Assembly: GCF_902635505.1 (NCBI RefSeq)
Contig: NC_045427.1
Coordinates: forward strand, 517,413,665-517,477,664
DNA from: Sarcophilus harrisii
Lineage: Eukaryota; Chordata; Mammalia; Dasyuromorphia; Dasyuridae
Direction: 5' to 3'
DNA length: 64,000 nt
The translations under genes were made by a program, and so were the position numbers. This document shows positions 20,692 through 30,943 of the stretch, piece after piece. The notes beneath the pieces are model-generated. The model had not been told where the DNA came from. It worked only from the letters and a program-made list of their open reading frames with translations, and searched no databases. Each line of letters starts with the position of its first letter. Position 1 is the stretch's first letter.

Positions 20692-22190
20692 ATAAGAACC
20701 ATTGTACTACACACCCAAAGACCCCAGCTTTTGGAATAAGAATTCACTATTTGACAAAAATTGCTGGGAAAATTGGAAACTAGTATGGCAGAAACAAGGC
20801 ATTGACCCATACTTAACACCATATACCAAGATAAGGTCAAAATGGGTTCATGATCTAGACATAAAGAATGAGATTATAAATAAATTAGAAGAACAAAGAA
20901 TAGTTTACCTCTCAGACCTATGGAGGAGGAAGAAATTTGTGACCAAAGAAGAACTAAAGACCATTATTGATCACAAAATAGATAACTTTGATTATATTAA
21001 GTTTTTATCCAAACAAAACTAATGCAGACAAGATTAGAAGGGAAGCAATAAACTGAGAAAACATTTTTATATTCAAAGGTTCTGATAAAGGCCTCATTTC
21101 CAAAATGTATAGAGAACTGACTCAAATTTATAAGAAATCAAGCCATTCTCCAATTAATAAATACTCAAAGGATATTAACAGACAATTTTCAGATGAAAAA
21201 ATTAAAACTATTTCTAGTCACATGAAAAGGTGCTCCACATCACTATTGAGCAGAGAAATACAAATTAAGACAACTCTGAGATACCACTACACACCTGTCA
21301 GATTGGCTAGAATGATGGAAAGATAATGCAGAATGTTGGAGGGGATGTGGGAAAATAGGGACAACTGATGCATTATTGGTGAAATTGTGAATACATCCAA
21401 CCATTCTGGAGAACAATTTGGAACTATGTTCAAAAAGTTATCAAACAGTGCATATCCTTTGATCCAGCAGTGTTACTACTGGGCTTATATCCCAAAGAAA
21501 TCTTAAAGGAGGGAAAGAGACCCACATGTGCAAAAATGTTTGTGGCAGCCCTTTTTCTAGTGGCCAGAAACTGGAAACTGAGTGGATGCCCATCAGTTGG
21601 AGAATGGCTAAGTAAATCATGATATATGAATATTATGGAATATTATTGTTCTGTAAGAAATTATGAACAGAATGATTTCAGAGACACTTGGAGAGACTGA
21701 ACTGATGCTGAGTGAAATGAGTAGAACCAGGAGATCATTATATACAGCAACAAGAAGACTATATGATAATCAATTCTGATGGATGCGGCTCTGTTCAACA
21801 TTAAAATGATTCAAACTAGTCCCAATTCTTCAGTAATGAAGAGAGCATCTACACCAGGGACTGTGGGAACTGAGTGTGGACCACAATATAGCATTTTCAC
21901 TCTTTCTGTTATTGTTTGCTTGCATTTTTGTTTTCCTTTTCAGGTTTTAGTCTTTCTAGATACGATTTTTCTTGTGCAGCAGGATAACTGTATAAATATG
22001 TATACATACATTGGAGTTAATATATATTTTAACATATTTAACATGTATTGGACTACCTGCCATCTAGGGGATGGGGTGGGAGGAAGGAAGGGAAAATTTG
22101 GAACAGAAGGTTTTGCAAGGGTCAATGTTGAAAAATTACCCATGCATATGTTTTGTAAATAAAAAGCTATAATAATAAAAAATTTAAAAG
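20692..22190 (+). mobile_element. L1 3' portion, younger subfamily (plus), the longest here
   Basis: About 1.5 kb: ORF2 C-terminal region, 3' UTR and tail. Frames of 106 codons (20702-21022; includes KWVHDLDIKNEIINKLEEQR) and 73 codons (21105-21326) are consecutive ORF2 pieces. Later sequence encodes the 'CPS..EW' end. It ends 'catatgttttgtaaataaaa' plus an A-rich tail. 5'-truncated, with a small deletion around 21012 and other frame breaks, so inactive. Confidence 0.93.
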
Positions 22191-22194
22191 AGCC

Positions 22195-22290
22195 ACTTGT
22201 AAGTAGTAGAAAGAGCATTGTAAAGTAAAAAAAACTGAGTTTCAGTCTCAGCTAATCTGCTAATTAGATAGAGCAAGTCAAGTAAGACAT
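22195..22290 (+). mobile_element. Possible MIR-type SINE fragment (plus)
   Basis: The sequence 'gtagtagaaagagcattgta' then 'ctgagtttcagtctcagcta' follows the SINE head pattern but is poorly preserved. Confidence 0.4.
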
Positions 22291-22754
22291 TGTCTGAAAT
22301 AATCACTATCCAATCCAATGCTCTGATTCCTTGGGAGGAGCCCAGCCTGTATTTCTCTTTATAGATAAATTTTTTAAACTAAATAAAATTAAAATCATTG
22401 CCTTCATTGCTTGACCCATCCATGAGTGCCCTTAAAGATGGGAACTTCAAGTGGAAGGAGGGTAGAGATATTTGGGGTTAGATCTACCTTTTTTTCCCAC
22501 TCCACCCCCCAGAAAATGAGAATTGACTTCTCCATGGTCTCAGAGCTAATGAATGCCAGATCCAGCACTCAATCACAAATCTGTTCTTATTTCCCCTATT
22601 CCCATACTGTCTCCCTGGTATAACTAGAGAGGCATCAAGAGTCTGCATGCCTGATCCTGAGTAGCCCCACCTTCTCCTACTTCTCTCATTGTGTCTCTGT
22701 AGCAATCCAGAAGGGGACTGAGAATGGAAGGGCTCATTAGTCTGCCTGAGCTTC
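22291..22754. other. Unique stretch, no gene supported
   Basis: Frames of 65-73 codons overlap on opposite strands (22426-22705). No domains. No repeat recognised. Confidence 0.45.
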
Positions 22755-22945
22755 TAGAGCCATGGCCCAGGAAAATCATTTAACATTTTTGAGTCTCCAG
22801 TTTCATTATTCCCAAGAAAAATGGGGATATTAAGACCACCTACTTTGTCATGAAATCAAATAAAATAAGGTTATGTATGTGAATTATTTTACCCATCTTC
22901 AAAGCAATATATAAATGTTAGCTATCACTGCTACTACTTATATGA
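22755..22945 (+). mobile_element. MIR3-type SINE (plus)
   Basis: The sequence 'cccaggaaaatcatttaaca', 'gtctccagtttcattattcc', 'aaaatggggatattaagacc' and 'aagcaatatataaatgttag' follows MIR order. Confidence 0.75.
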
Positions 22946-22984
22946 TTCAGGAGAGCAATTTCTAGTTTCAAATGATGTGTTTGG

Positions 22985-23350
22985 GGTTAAGCCACAAATG
23001 GTGAGATTGTAGACACCAAATGTTGGGGCTTGGCCATGTGAAAAATTCACAATAGCCATTCTCTTTGGCAAAAAGTAGGTTTATTTTGGAGAAGAGATTA
23101 CAGTCAAAATGAAGAGATACAACAGACAACAGGAATGGTAAATATGAAATAGAGTTGGGACAACATATAGTTAGCAAGGAAAGGGGTTTTAACAATTAAT
23201 GATAGAAAGGGCAACTTCCATAGTGGAACTTCTAATTAATCAGGAGAAAGGGAACATCCAATGAGGTTGGTGTATGCCTTTAGTTGACAGGCTAAATTTA
23301 TAGAGGAGTTTAGCACCCTGAAAGAGTTAGTTAGCTATAAGAAGGAGAAA
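22985..23350 (-). mobile_element. LTR with primer-site-like leader (minus)
   Basis: On the minus strand, an 'aataaacctactttttgcca' polyadenylation region is followed by 'catggccaagccccaaca', probably the LTR end, and then 'tttggtgtctacaatctcac', resembling a primer-binding site and leader. The LTR body extends right to about 23350. Same family as the fragment at 7193-7310. The internal region is lost. A fossil that cannot code. Confidence 0.65.
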
Positions 23351-23420
23351 TACACCATTTGTTGGTGAAATTGTGAATACATCCAACCATTCTGGAAAGC
23401 AGTTTGGAACTATGCTCAAA
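23351..23420 (+). mobile_element. Isolated 70-bp internal L1 fragment (plus)
   Basis: The sequence 'gttggtgaaattgtgaatac' and 'accattctggaaagcagttt' is the ORF2-end block also seen at 21372-21440. It lacks any L1 3' end or tail and is joined directly to a copied retroviral segment. Confidence 0.8.
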
Positions 23421-23616
23421 AACACAATTTAGTAAATTTAGTACTTGAATCTTGAAATTTCAGAGAATTTCAGTTTACATACCATTTGCTGTTTCTATTT
23501 TTACCTAAATCCTGTCCTTTAAAAAAATTTATGGGGGTCTAATTGCAAAATGAACTCTTTTGCCCTTTAAGATTATCCAATAGCTTAAAAATGGGAACTC
23601 CTTAATGCAATTCTGA
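23421..23616 (+). repeat. Local direct duplication 3, copy A (retroviral segment outside the provirus)
   Basis: 196 bp matching 25661-25856 with two differences by eye (about 99%). The partner lies inside the 24126-28669 fossil. The flanks are unrelated on both sides, so only this internal segment was copied. Confidence 0.92.
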
Positions 23617-24040
23617 CACATGGTGGGTGTGAGAAGAGACGCCATGAGGCATGAGAGAGGAATAAAGGGAAGGATATCATGAGGTAGAAGGTAGTGGTGG
23701 GCTATAACCCAATAGGAGTTCAGCAAAGATGGTGTGAGCATGGGCAGATTTAAAGGGGAAATTTAACCTCAGGAGTTTGACATTAATTTGGATTTCTGAC
23801 TGGATGCAACAAGGCAACGCTGACCACCACCTCCACAAAGGATGAGACTATGAGATTAAACTCTGATCCCCATCAGTGCCTTTCCTGCCTGCCCCAGGAA
23901 CAATTCCATCAATACTCCAGTCCCTCTCTGTCAACCACACCCAGTTACTCAGGACCTCATCACTACTATTACTATGTCTTCATATAAATTGTATTTAATT
24001 TGTTTTAATGTAGTACAAATATTTGCATAGCTAAAGTCAC
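23617..24040. other. Unique stretch, nothing recognised
   Basis: No gene or known repeat. A 70-codon minus frame (23529-23741) spans the duplication junction and is incidental. Confidence 0.4.
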
Positions 24041-24125
24041 AATTTGGGGGCAAAAGGGAGTGCAGTGGATTGAGTGCCAGACTTAGGTCAAGAAAACTCA
24101 GCTTCTTAAGTTTAAATTTGACCTC
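24041..24125 (+). mobile_element. WSINE1-like SINE, left part (plus), split by a provirus
   Basis: The sequence 'gggggcaaaagggagtgcag' to 'agtttaaatttgacctc' is the SINE head. It continues at 28670 after the provirus, with 'cctc' repeated on both sides. Confidence 0.88.
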
Positions 24126-24624
24126 TGTCAACTAGACCGAACAAGCTTCTAATCAGTGGATGGCCAGAGCTGAATAGAGCAGACTCGAGGATAAAAGAAT
24201 CAGGAATCAAACAGAAATTTAATTTCAAAGTGAGGAAAGCATCTGGCAAGGAAGGAAGGAAATTAGACCCTGCTGAGACCCCATCCTCTGGGGGGGGGGG
24301 GACCTGAGACAATGTGGGGAGATCTCAACATTTATACTGACGGCTGCTCAGTATGCTGCAGCTCTGACAATGAGGGGTAACAGTGTGACAAGTTTGATTC
24401 ATAGCTGGACTTTATGACCAGAACTTGTCTGAACAAGACCAAGGCTTGTCTGAGCTCAGAGAACACCTTGTGCTGGTCAAAGCAATACAATAATTATGTG
24501 ATTTTGCCAGAGTGAGATCATCCAGAGGTTGAGTGCAAAGGATTCTTGTTATACCAAGCTCAGAGAACAGCTTGCTAACTGAGCCTTAGCTCTGGAAAAC
24601 AGGCTGTCTCCTAAAATCTTGACG
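24126..24624 (-). mobile_element. 3' LTR of the 24-28 kb provirus
   Basis: 499 bp. Related to 28165-28669 and more distantly to the solo LTR 42069-42571. Its right half is much closer to the other LTR than its left half. Confidence 0.9.
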
Positions 24625-27600
24625 TTTCCCTCTTTTGGTCAAAAGGAGGGGATCTGAAAGAACCCCTACCCTTCTGGTCAATAAAGTAGAGGTAGGAATA
24701 AGTCAAGATGTCACAGGAAGCCAGCTGGGTCAGGGCAAGCATTTTTATCCTAAAAACTCAGGTCCTTCCCCTGTTGCATAAGTGGTGTCCCAGGTATAAT
24801 TGCTAGCCATTGTTTGCTTGTAAGCAGAAAAAGGATAAGGAAAGAATGTAGAGAAAGAAAATAACAACATACATGTGAATCAGGCCCTGGGTGACTGGTT
24901 ATATAACAAAAGGGAAAAGGACAGCATATAGGACAGTATATTTACCCCTCATCCAGAATCTTGGGGCAGATGTCTGTGTGTCAGCTACTTCTAGGTCCAT
25001 ACTAAGCAAACCTTGAGATTCTCCAAGGTTCTGCTATCTACTTAAGATTTTCTTCAAAAGATCCAGGCGTACACATCCACAAGTTTGAGAGCTTTGGGAA
25101 TAGTCAGAAGGATGTGGCAGGGACCCTTACTACCAATGATGGATTGACAATTGTGAGAAAACTCCTTCCATCAATCTTTGGATCTGAATTTTTGGTCAGC
25201 ATAGTCTTTGGTTAAAGGTATATAGAGATGGTCCAGTTTCCCAGTAATGCAGAGCTAGGTTCAAAGAATGTAATAAAGTTTTTCATAAATTCATAGCCAT
25301 AATTCCATTGTCAGGTCACAGCAATGTCCTATAAGAGATCAAACTATATAGAGGGCTCAAATGGACTGGTTTTGAGAAGGGAGATTTACATGTCACCAAG
25401 GTAACCAAGAAAACATAAACATAAACAGCTTGAAACAAAAGACCAAAACAATGCAATAATTATCATCCATATTAATTAATATCTAATCTCCTTGTATTCT
25501 AATAATCTATGACCCAATTTCCCTTTTGGGTTCCAGATGTCTCGTGTAGTTATCTGGTTTCTAGATATCTTTTCTTGGACAATAGGTTTTATTCTCAGGA
25601 CAGTTCTAAAGGAGGCTCTGCTTCTCTGATTCCATATCTAGATACCTAGATAATTCTGACAACACAATTTAGTAAATTTAGTACTTGAATCTTGAAATTT
25701 CAGAGAATTTCAGTTTACATACCATTTGCTGTTTCTATCTTTACCTAAATCCTGTCCTTTAAAAAAATTTATGGGGGTCTAATTGCAAAATGAACTCTTT
25801 TGCCCTTTAAGATTATCCAATAGCTTAAAAATGGGAACTCCTTAATCCAATTCTGAGCTTATTACTAAAACATACTCAAAGCCTAAATTTCCATGATAGA
25901 TAAATTTTGGAAGCCAATCATATACTTTTGAACATAGTTGTTAAAGAAAACAATCTAATCCCATTGTTTTTCTAAAAATTAACTATTCCATTTATAATTA
26001 TAACAATGTCATACATCATAACAGAGAGAAAACTCCTTTGGTTCTGTTTGATTCCAGGCATGAATTATATCTGATGGTCAATCATGTAGTCACAGAGTGA
26101 CTACATCAAAATCAAGGATTAACCACGTGCTGAAATTTTCTTTTCAGACAGGAAATAGCACAATGGAGACTTAGGAGGATTGTACCGAAGGCCATGCATG
26201 TCAAAGTAGTCCCCAAAACTTTTCCCAGGCACAGACATCCATCTTTGTGGTTCCCAGACTTAAACACATGTTATTTTCTACTATTGGCTTCATGATAATT
26301 CAGACAATTATCCCTGTAATCAAAACTCAAAAGAGTAATAAATTACAATCCCAAGAATTTTTACCTTAAACAGCAAAATTTTACTACTCTTTACTTATAA
26401 ATTAAAATCATCCATGATCTGGGGTTTCAGACATGCAACAAATTCCTGATAGTTGATTCATTATTAATATGTTGAAACTACTTCTTTAAGTCTATCATAT
26501 ATACACTTCCATAATTTCCAAGATTTTCAAATGAAAATTTGCCATTATGTATGATTATTATTACTATCTGCTTTTTAACAAAATATACCTCATTAAATAT
26601 TTAACAGTTTTTGAATATCTATTTTTATTAAACCCTTTAAAAGCCCAATTCGTGTGTAACAGTGTCCAGATTTTTTAAAAAATTGTTTTGTCTAACAGTA
26701 TTTTTGTTACAGTGGTCTCTCAAATTTCACATTATGTAACTTCAGATGATATCAATTGCATTTCCAAGTTATCACATATAAAATATCATTAATCTTATTA
26801 CCTTTGACCATTTATTTTATTTATATATTATTTAAAGTCATTTTAGAGTTATCAGGCATAGTAGAATTACATTCAATTATTGAAATAATACTAATGTAGT
26901 GCTTAGTATATGCCAGTCACTGTGTTAAGCTCTTTACAATCATCATATCATTTTGATCCTCACAACAGCCCTAGGACATAGGTACCCTTATTATTTTTCT
27001 CTTTATATATTAATAAACTGGACCAAACAGAAACAAGATTATATAGCTAATAAATATCTGCAGCCAGAATATAATTCAACTTTCCCTCCATTCTTCCAGT
27101 ATTTAAAAAAAAACACCTGTGTTTGGGAATCTGATCTGAGATGAGAGGGGCTAATAGAATAAGAGGGAAGAAAGTCTCTGACTTGAAGGAGTCACAAGTT
27201 CAGTCAAGGAAGGGTGAAAAAGATTCCTATAAAGTGCAAAATATTTAACTATTTTTTCTTTACTCTATGATTACTTCCAAAGTAGCTGCCTTCCTTCTTT
27301 GCCCTAAAACAATGAAGCTATTAATCTTGCCCTTTATTTTTAAAACTTTTCTAAAACAAAATCCTTTTTCCTTAAAACAAATTCTACAGAATAGTATACC
27401 AACACTTATTAAGATATTTCAGAAGGGAGTAAGTTCCTGGAATTACACCAAAGTCTTAGGAGTTCTCTCCTGCAATCTTAAAATGATTAATCTCCAAATT
27501 CCTTAATCTACTAAATTGCTTTCAGTAGTCCTATTATTTTGATTATCTAATTCTATATCTGTAATTCCAATATAACTAAAGTTAAAATGACAGGGGGAAA

Positions 27601-28164
27601 GTGTCTTGTAGATTTTTTTTTATTATAATCTCATATTATGTGAGAAGACCAAAGTGGGAGTTAGTTGATCCTGCATAGTGGGAAAATTGCTTCCAGTATA
27701 AAAGTTTGTTAATCTTTCCCTCTGTTCTAAACTCTTTGGCTATAGCCCTTAGAAGTTTTCTTGACTGGCTGCATTTTAAATCTTTTAAAATAGCAGAAAC
27801 TACAAAAAAACAGAAACACTACCCAGAAAAAATGACAAGACAAATATAAACAGACACAAACCTGGAAGTTATAGTCCATAGACAGGCACACAGTTACAGA
27901 GGTGCATAGTTTAAGAAACAACAGAGACAAGCAGAAGACCAATGAATACAAGTATGCAGTTTAAGAAAGGATATCCTCACCAGAATGATCTGAGATACAT
28001 TGGATCACCGGAGAAGCCCTGGTGTTTTCCTTCCAAAAGAATGGCAACCCTAACGAGGCAGGAGCTTGGCATTAGACCAGAAAGAATAGAGGACTCTCTA
28101 ATGGCATCTAGTCTGTTCCCACTGGCCCAGTTCCACACCCAGTCTCACTTTAGCCACCAATTAA
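24625..28164 (-). other. Internal region of the provirus, no coding frame
   Basis: About 3.5 kb, AT-rich in the middle (about 25860-27600). No gag, pol or env motif was recognised. It holds the 196-bp segment (25661-25856) duplicated at 23421-23616. Parts, for instance the 'tgtgttaagctctttacaat' block at about 26920-27060, look like a host MIR-type SINE, so some of this interval may be later insertions. Confidence 0.7.
25661..25856 (+). repeat. Local direct duplication 3, copy B (inside the provirus)
   Basis: Source-like copy of the 196-bp segment, offset 2240 bp from copy A. It is continuous with the proviral interior on both sides. Confidence 0.9.
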
Positions 28165-28669
28165 CATCAACTGGACTAAACTAGCTTCTAATCTGTAAAT
28201 AGCTAAAGCTGAACAAAGCAGACTAGAGATAGGAGAGTCAAGAATCAAACAGAAATTTAATTTCAAAGTGAGAGAAACAGCTTGCAAAGAAGGAGGGAAA
28301 TTAGACCTAGGTGCAGAGACCCTATCCTTAGAGGGGAGACCTGAGACATCATGGGGAGATCTCAATACTTATACCAATGACTGCTCAGTGTACTATAGCC
28401 CTGACAATGAGAGGTAACAGCACCAATGTGACAAGTTTGATTCATAGCAGGGCTTTATGACCAGAACTTGTCTGAACAAGACCAAGGCTTGTCTGAGCTC
28501 AGAGAACACCTTGTGCTGGTCAAAGCAGTACAATAATTATGTGATTTTTGTTTAGAGTGAGATCATCCAGAGGTTGAGTGCAAAGGATTCTTGTTATACC
28601 AAGCTCAGAGAATAGTTTGCTTGCTGAGCCTTAGCTTTAGAAAACAGCATGTCTCCTAATATCTTGACA
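28165..28669 (-). mobile_element. 5' LTR of the 24-28 kb provirus
   Basis: About 505 bp. On the minus strand it begins 'tgtcaagatattaggagaca'. It lies upstream of the primer-site-like 'ttggtggct' at about 28150-28160. Partner of 24126-24624. Confidence 0.9.
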
Positions 28670-28673
28670 CCTC

Positions 28674-28830
28674 AGACTTACACGCAAGTCACTTAATCCT
28701 GCTTGCCTTAGTTTTTTCATGTGGAAAATGAGAGAAGGAAATGGCAAACCACTCCAGTCTCTTCCCCCAAGAAAACCCAAATGGGATCATAGTCAGATAT
28801 GATTGATAAACAACTAAACAATAACAACAA
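28674..28830 (+). mobile_element. WSINE1-like SINE, right part (plus)
   Basis: The sequence 'acgcaagtcacttaatcctg', 'gaaggaaatggcaaaccact' and 'caaatgggatcatagtcaga', ending in 'aacaataacaac', completes the SINE begun at 24041. Confidence 0.88.
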
Positions 28831-28989
28831 AACCCAATTTAAAGTAAGTTATCCCTGCTTTACTAAAACCTGGATTAAAGCAAGAAAATGTACTCCAGTC
28901 AGGTATAAAATTTTTTGGTAGAGATGAGCAAATGAGGAGGACAGGAGCAGGAAGGGGAATGAACAAGGAGGGTTTTCACCACCTCTCTA

Positions 28990-29125
28990 AAATGATAATA
29001 GCTAGCATTTATATTGTACTTTGTTTTATTAAGTTCTCATTTGATTGTCATAACCACCTCCTATGACAGTTGCTATTATTAGCTTCATTTTTACAAATGA
29101 TGAAGATGAGATTTGGATACCACAG
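28990..29125 (-). mobile_element. MIR3-type SINE (minus)
   Basis: The sequence 'gataatagctagcatttata', 'ctcatttgattgtcataacc' and 'cttcatttttacaaatgatg' follows reversed MIR3 order. Confidence 0.7.
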
Positions 29126-29204
29126 GAATAAAAACCCTTGCATTTCCTATTTTATACAATGGTTACAAGGAAAGTATAAACCAAAGTGCTATATTAAGGT
29201 GCGC

Positions 29205-29622
29205 TATTAAAATGTTGCATAGAGCTTTAAAAAATTGTTGAATGGAACAGTTTCAAAGTAACCTGAGAAGACCTGTATAAATTGATGTAGAGTAAAGTGA
29301 ACAGAACAGGGAGAACAATTAGTTAACAACAAAAAAACTTTGAAAGACTTTGAAAAGCTTTGATCAAAGAAATGATTAACCATGATTCCAGAAGAGTGAT
29401 GATGGAGCATGTTGCCCACCTTCTAAGAGAAAGGTGATGGATTGAGGGTGAAGAAAAAGACAAACATTTTTTGACATTGCTAATAGGGGAATTTTGTTGC
29501 TTAACTAAACATATTTGTTATATGAGTTTCGTTTCTCTCTTTTTCTTTCTTGATGGGGAAGGGAAATATAAGGGAAATTGAAGATGAAAAAATAAATATT
29601 TGTTGATTAAAAAAATAAAATG
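29205..29622 (+). mobile_element. Old L1 3' end (plus)
   Basis: The sequence 'agtaaagtgaacagaacagg', 'gttaaccatgattccagaag' (approximate), 'gacattgctaataggggaat' and the terminal 'aaaaataaatatttgttgat' is a diverged L1 3' UTR with an A-rich end. Confidence 0.6.
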
Positions 29623-29869
29623 CCCAGAAGCTGACAGCAACCCATTAGCATGGGACTACTCTGACTCAATTCAAGTCCAGCCCTACCTCAATGGCACCAG
29701 CCCAATTGGCTCTGCTATTGCCCCATTAGACATCAGAATTTAGAATCAAGAACAGTAGCTCCATTAGGGATCAATTCATGTGTTCAACAAATGTTTATCT
29801 TCATTGTTTATTAAAAATTAGCAAATAATGTTATTAAAAGTATGTATGTATTATTAAGTATGAAAAACA

Positions 29870-29945
29870 CTGGGTTAGGCTTTAGGGAAGATACTAAATT
29901 TATCCAAGATAAAGTCTCTGCCTTCATGGTACCTACAGTCTAGAG
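29870..29945 (+). mobile_element. Ancient repeat, 'tactatgtgcta' type
   Basis: The sequence 'cactgggttaggctttaggg', 'aagtctctgccttcatggta' and 'cctacagtctag' is the old repeat also seen at 7311 and 10300. Confidence 0.5.
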
Positions 29946-30262
29946 GAAGGAAGGAGGGAAAGACGAGGAAGGAAGGAGGGAAAGACGAGGAAGGAAGAAG
30001 GAGAAAGAAGGGAAGGCAGTAAAAGGAGAAGGGAAGAAGGAAGTGAAAGAAGGAAAGGAAAGAAAGAAAGAAAAGAAGGGAAGGAAGGAAGAAAAGGAGG
30101 GAAGGAAGAAAGAAAAGGAAGGAAGGAAAGAAAGAAGGAAGAAAAGAAGAAACAAAGAAAGAAAAAGAAAGAAGGAAATGAGGGAGGGAGGGAAAGAGAA
30201 AAGAAAAAAGAAAGAGGGGAAAATGGAAAAAAGTAAAAAGGGTAGAAGGAAGAAAAGAAGTG
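29942..30262 (+). repeat. 320-bp polypurine tract (GGAA/GAAA)
   Basis: Almost pure purine on the plus strand with very few pyrimidines, made of GGAAGGAAGGAGGGAAAGA-like units. The first part is a 21-bp-like tandem ('aggaaggaagg' blocks). The Lys/Glu/Arg frame (97 codons) and the opposite Ser/Phe/Leu/Pro frame are artefacts. Confidence 0.95.
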
Positions 30263-30436
30263 TGAGAAATGCTGAAAAGTTACGTTTCCAGAGTGTTATA
30301 AGCCTCCAGATAGTGTGGAAGAGTAGGTACTATTGACCTAGAGGTTTTCTGAATGTGAGAGATTAAGGAAGGGCAAGATTTCACAGAACAATTAAGTGAT
30401 CAATAGAAACCTTGAGCAAAAAAGGAATTGAGGGGG

Positions 30437-30943
30437 TGGGGAGGCTAGGAAGGCACAGGTGAATTCAGCCAACCAAAGTCTTGTGATTGAGAAAAACCAC
30501 AAATTTAAGATAATAGCAGATCCAGCCCAAGCTAATTGGAGTCAATGACAGGACTTGACCAAATCACTACTGCATCTGCTTAATGGATTAATTGAATATT
30601 AAACAACACACTCCATAGGAGGAGTTTTGGGACATTTTTGAACAAGGGATGTATGAGGGAGGGGAAACATGTGTATACATATTTAGAAGGAAACATGTAG
30701 TGGGCATATCAAAAAAACTGTAACCCGACTCGGATGAAAGAAATCAATCCATTCTCTGAAGGGAGGGCTTCCTCCAAACTAACAAGTATAAGTGGGAGAG
30801 CACTTCTGTGCTCAGTGCTCCCTCTTCCCAAAGAGAAGTAAGACCCCTTTCTGGCCAGAAATATTAAGACAATTCCTTAAAATTCTTCTTTAATAAATTT
30901 TCCTTGATATCTGATTTTCAGTGTCAAGAATGTATTTTTAACA
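30437..30943 (+). mobile_element. Solo LTR (plus)
   Basis: About 507 bp from 'tggggaggctaggaaggcac' to 'aatgtatttttaaca'. A 'tataagtggg' TATA-like site lies at about 30788, and 'aataaa' at about 30892 before a T-rich end, the layout of an LTR with U3, R and U5. No second LTR or viral interior. Left boundary uncertain by about 10 bp. A fossil with no coding capacity. Confidence 0.7.

Larger units (their letters stand above)
24126..28669 (-). mobile_element. Endogenous retrovirus fossil with two LTRs (minus)
   Basis: 4.54 kb bounded by related LTRs of about 500 bp in the same direction, with a 4-bp target duplication 'cctc' (24122-24125 and 28670-28673), which fits gamma-like (ERV1) elements. 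A polypurine tract (about 24625-24640, read on the minus strand) adjoins the left LTR; a 'ttggtggct' stretch beside the right LTR may be the primer site. The interior (about 3.5 kb) is shorter than a normal provirus and shows no frame longer than about 80 codons, so it is broken, with many breaks and probably large losses. It sits inside a SINE. Confidence 0.9.

Noticed and set aside
23421-25856. The 196-bp repeats as LTRs of a small provirus
   Set aside because: One copy lies wholly inside the interior of a larger provirus whose own LTRs are clear; no TG...CA ends.
30043-30336. 97-codon Lys/Glu/Arg-rich frame resembling a charged coiled-coil protein
   Set aside because: A direct translation of the polypurine tract.
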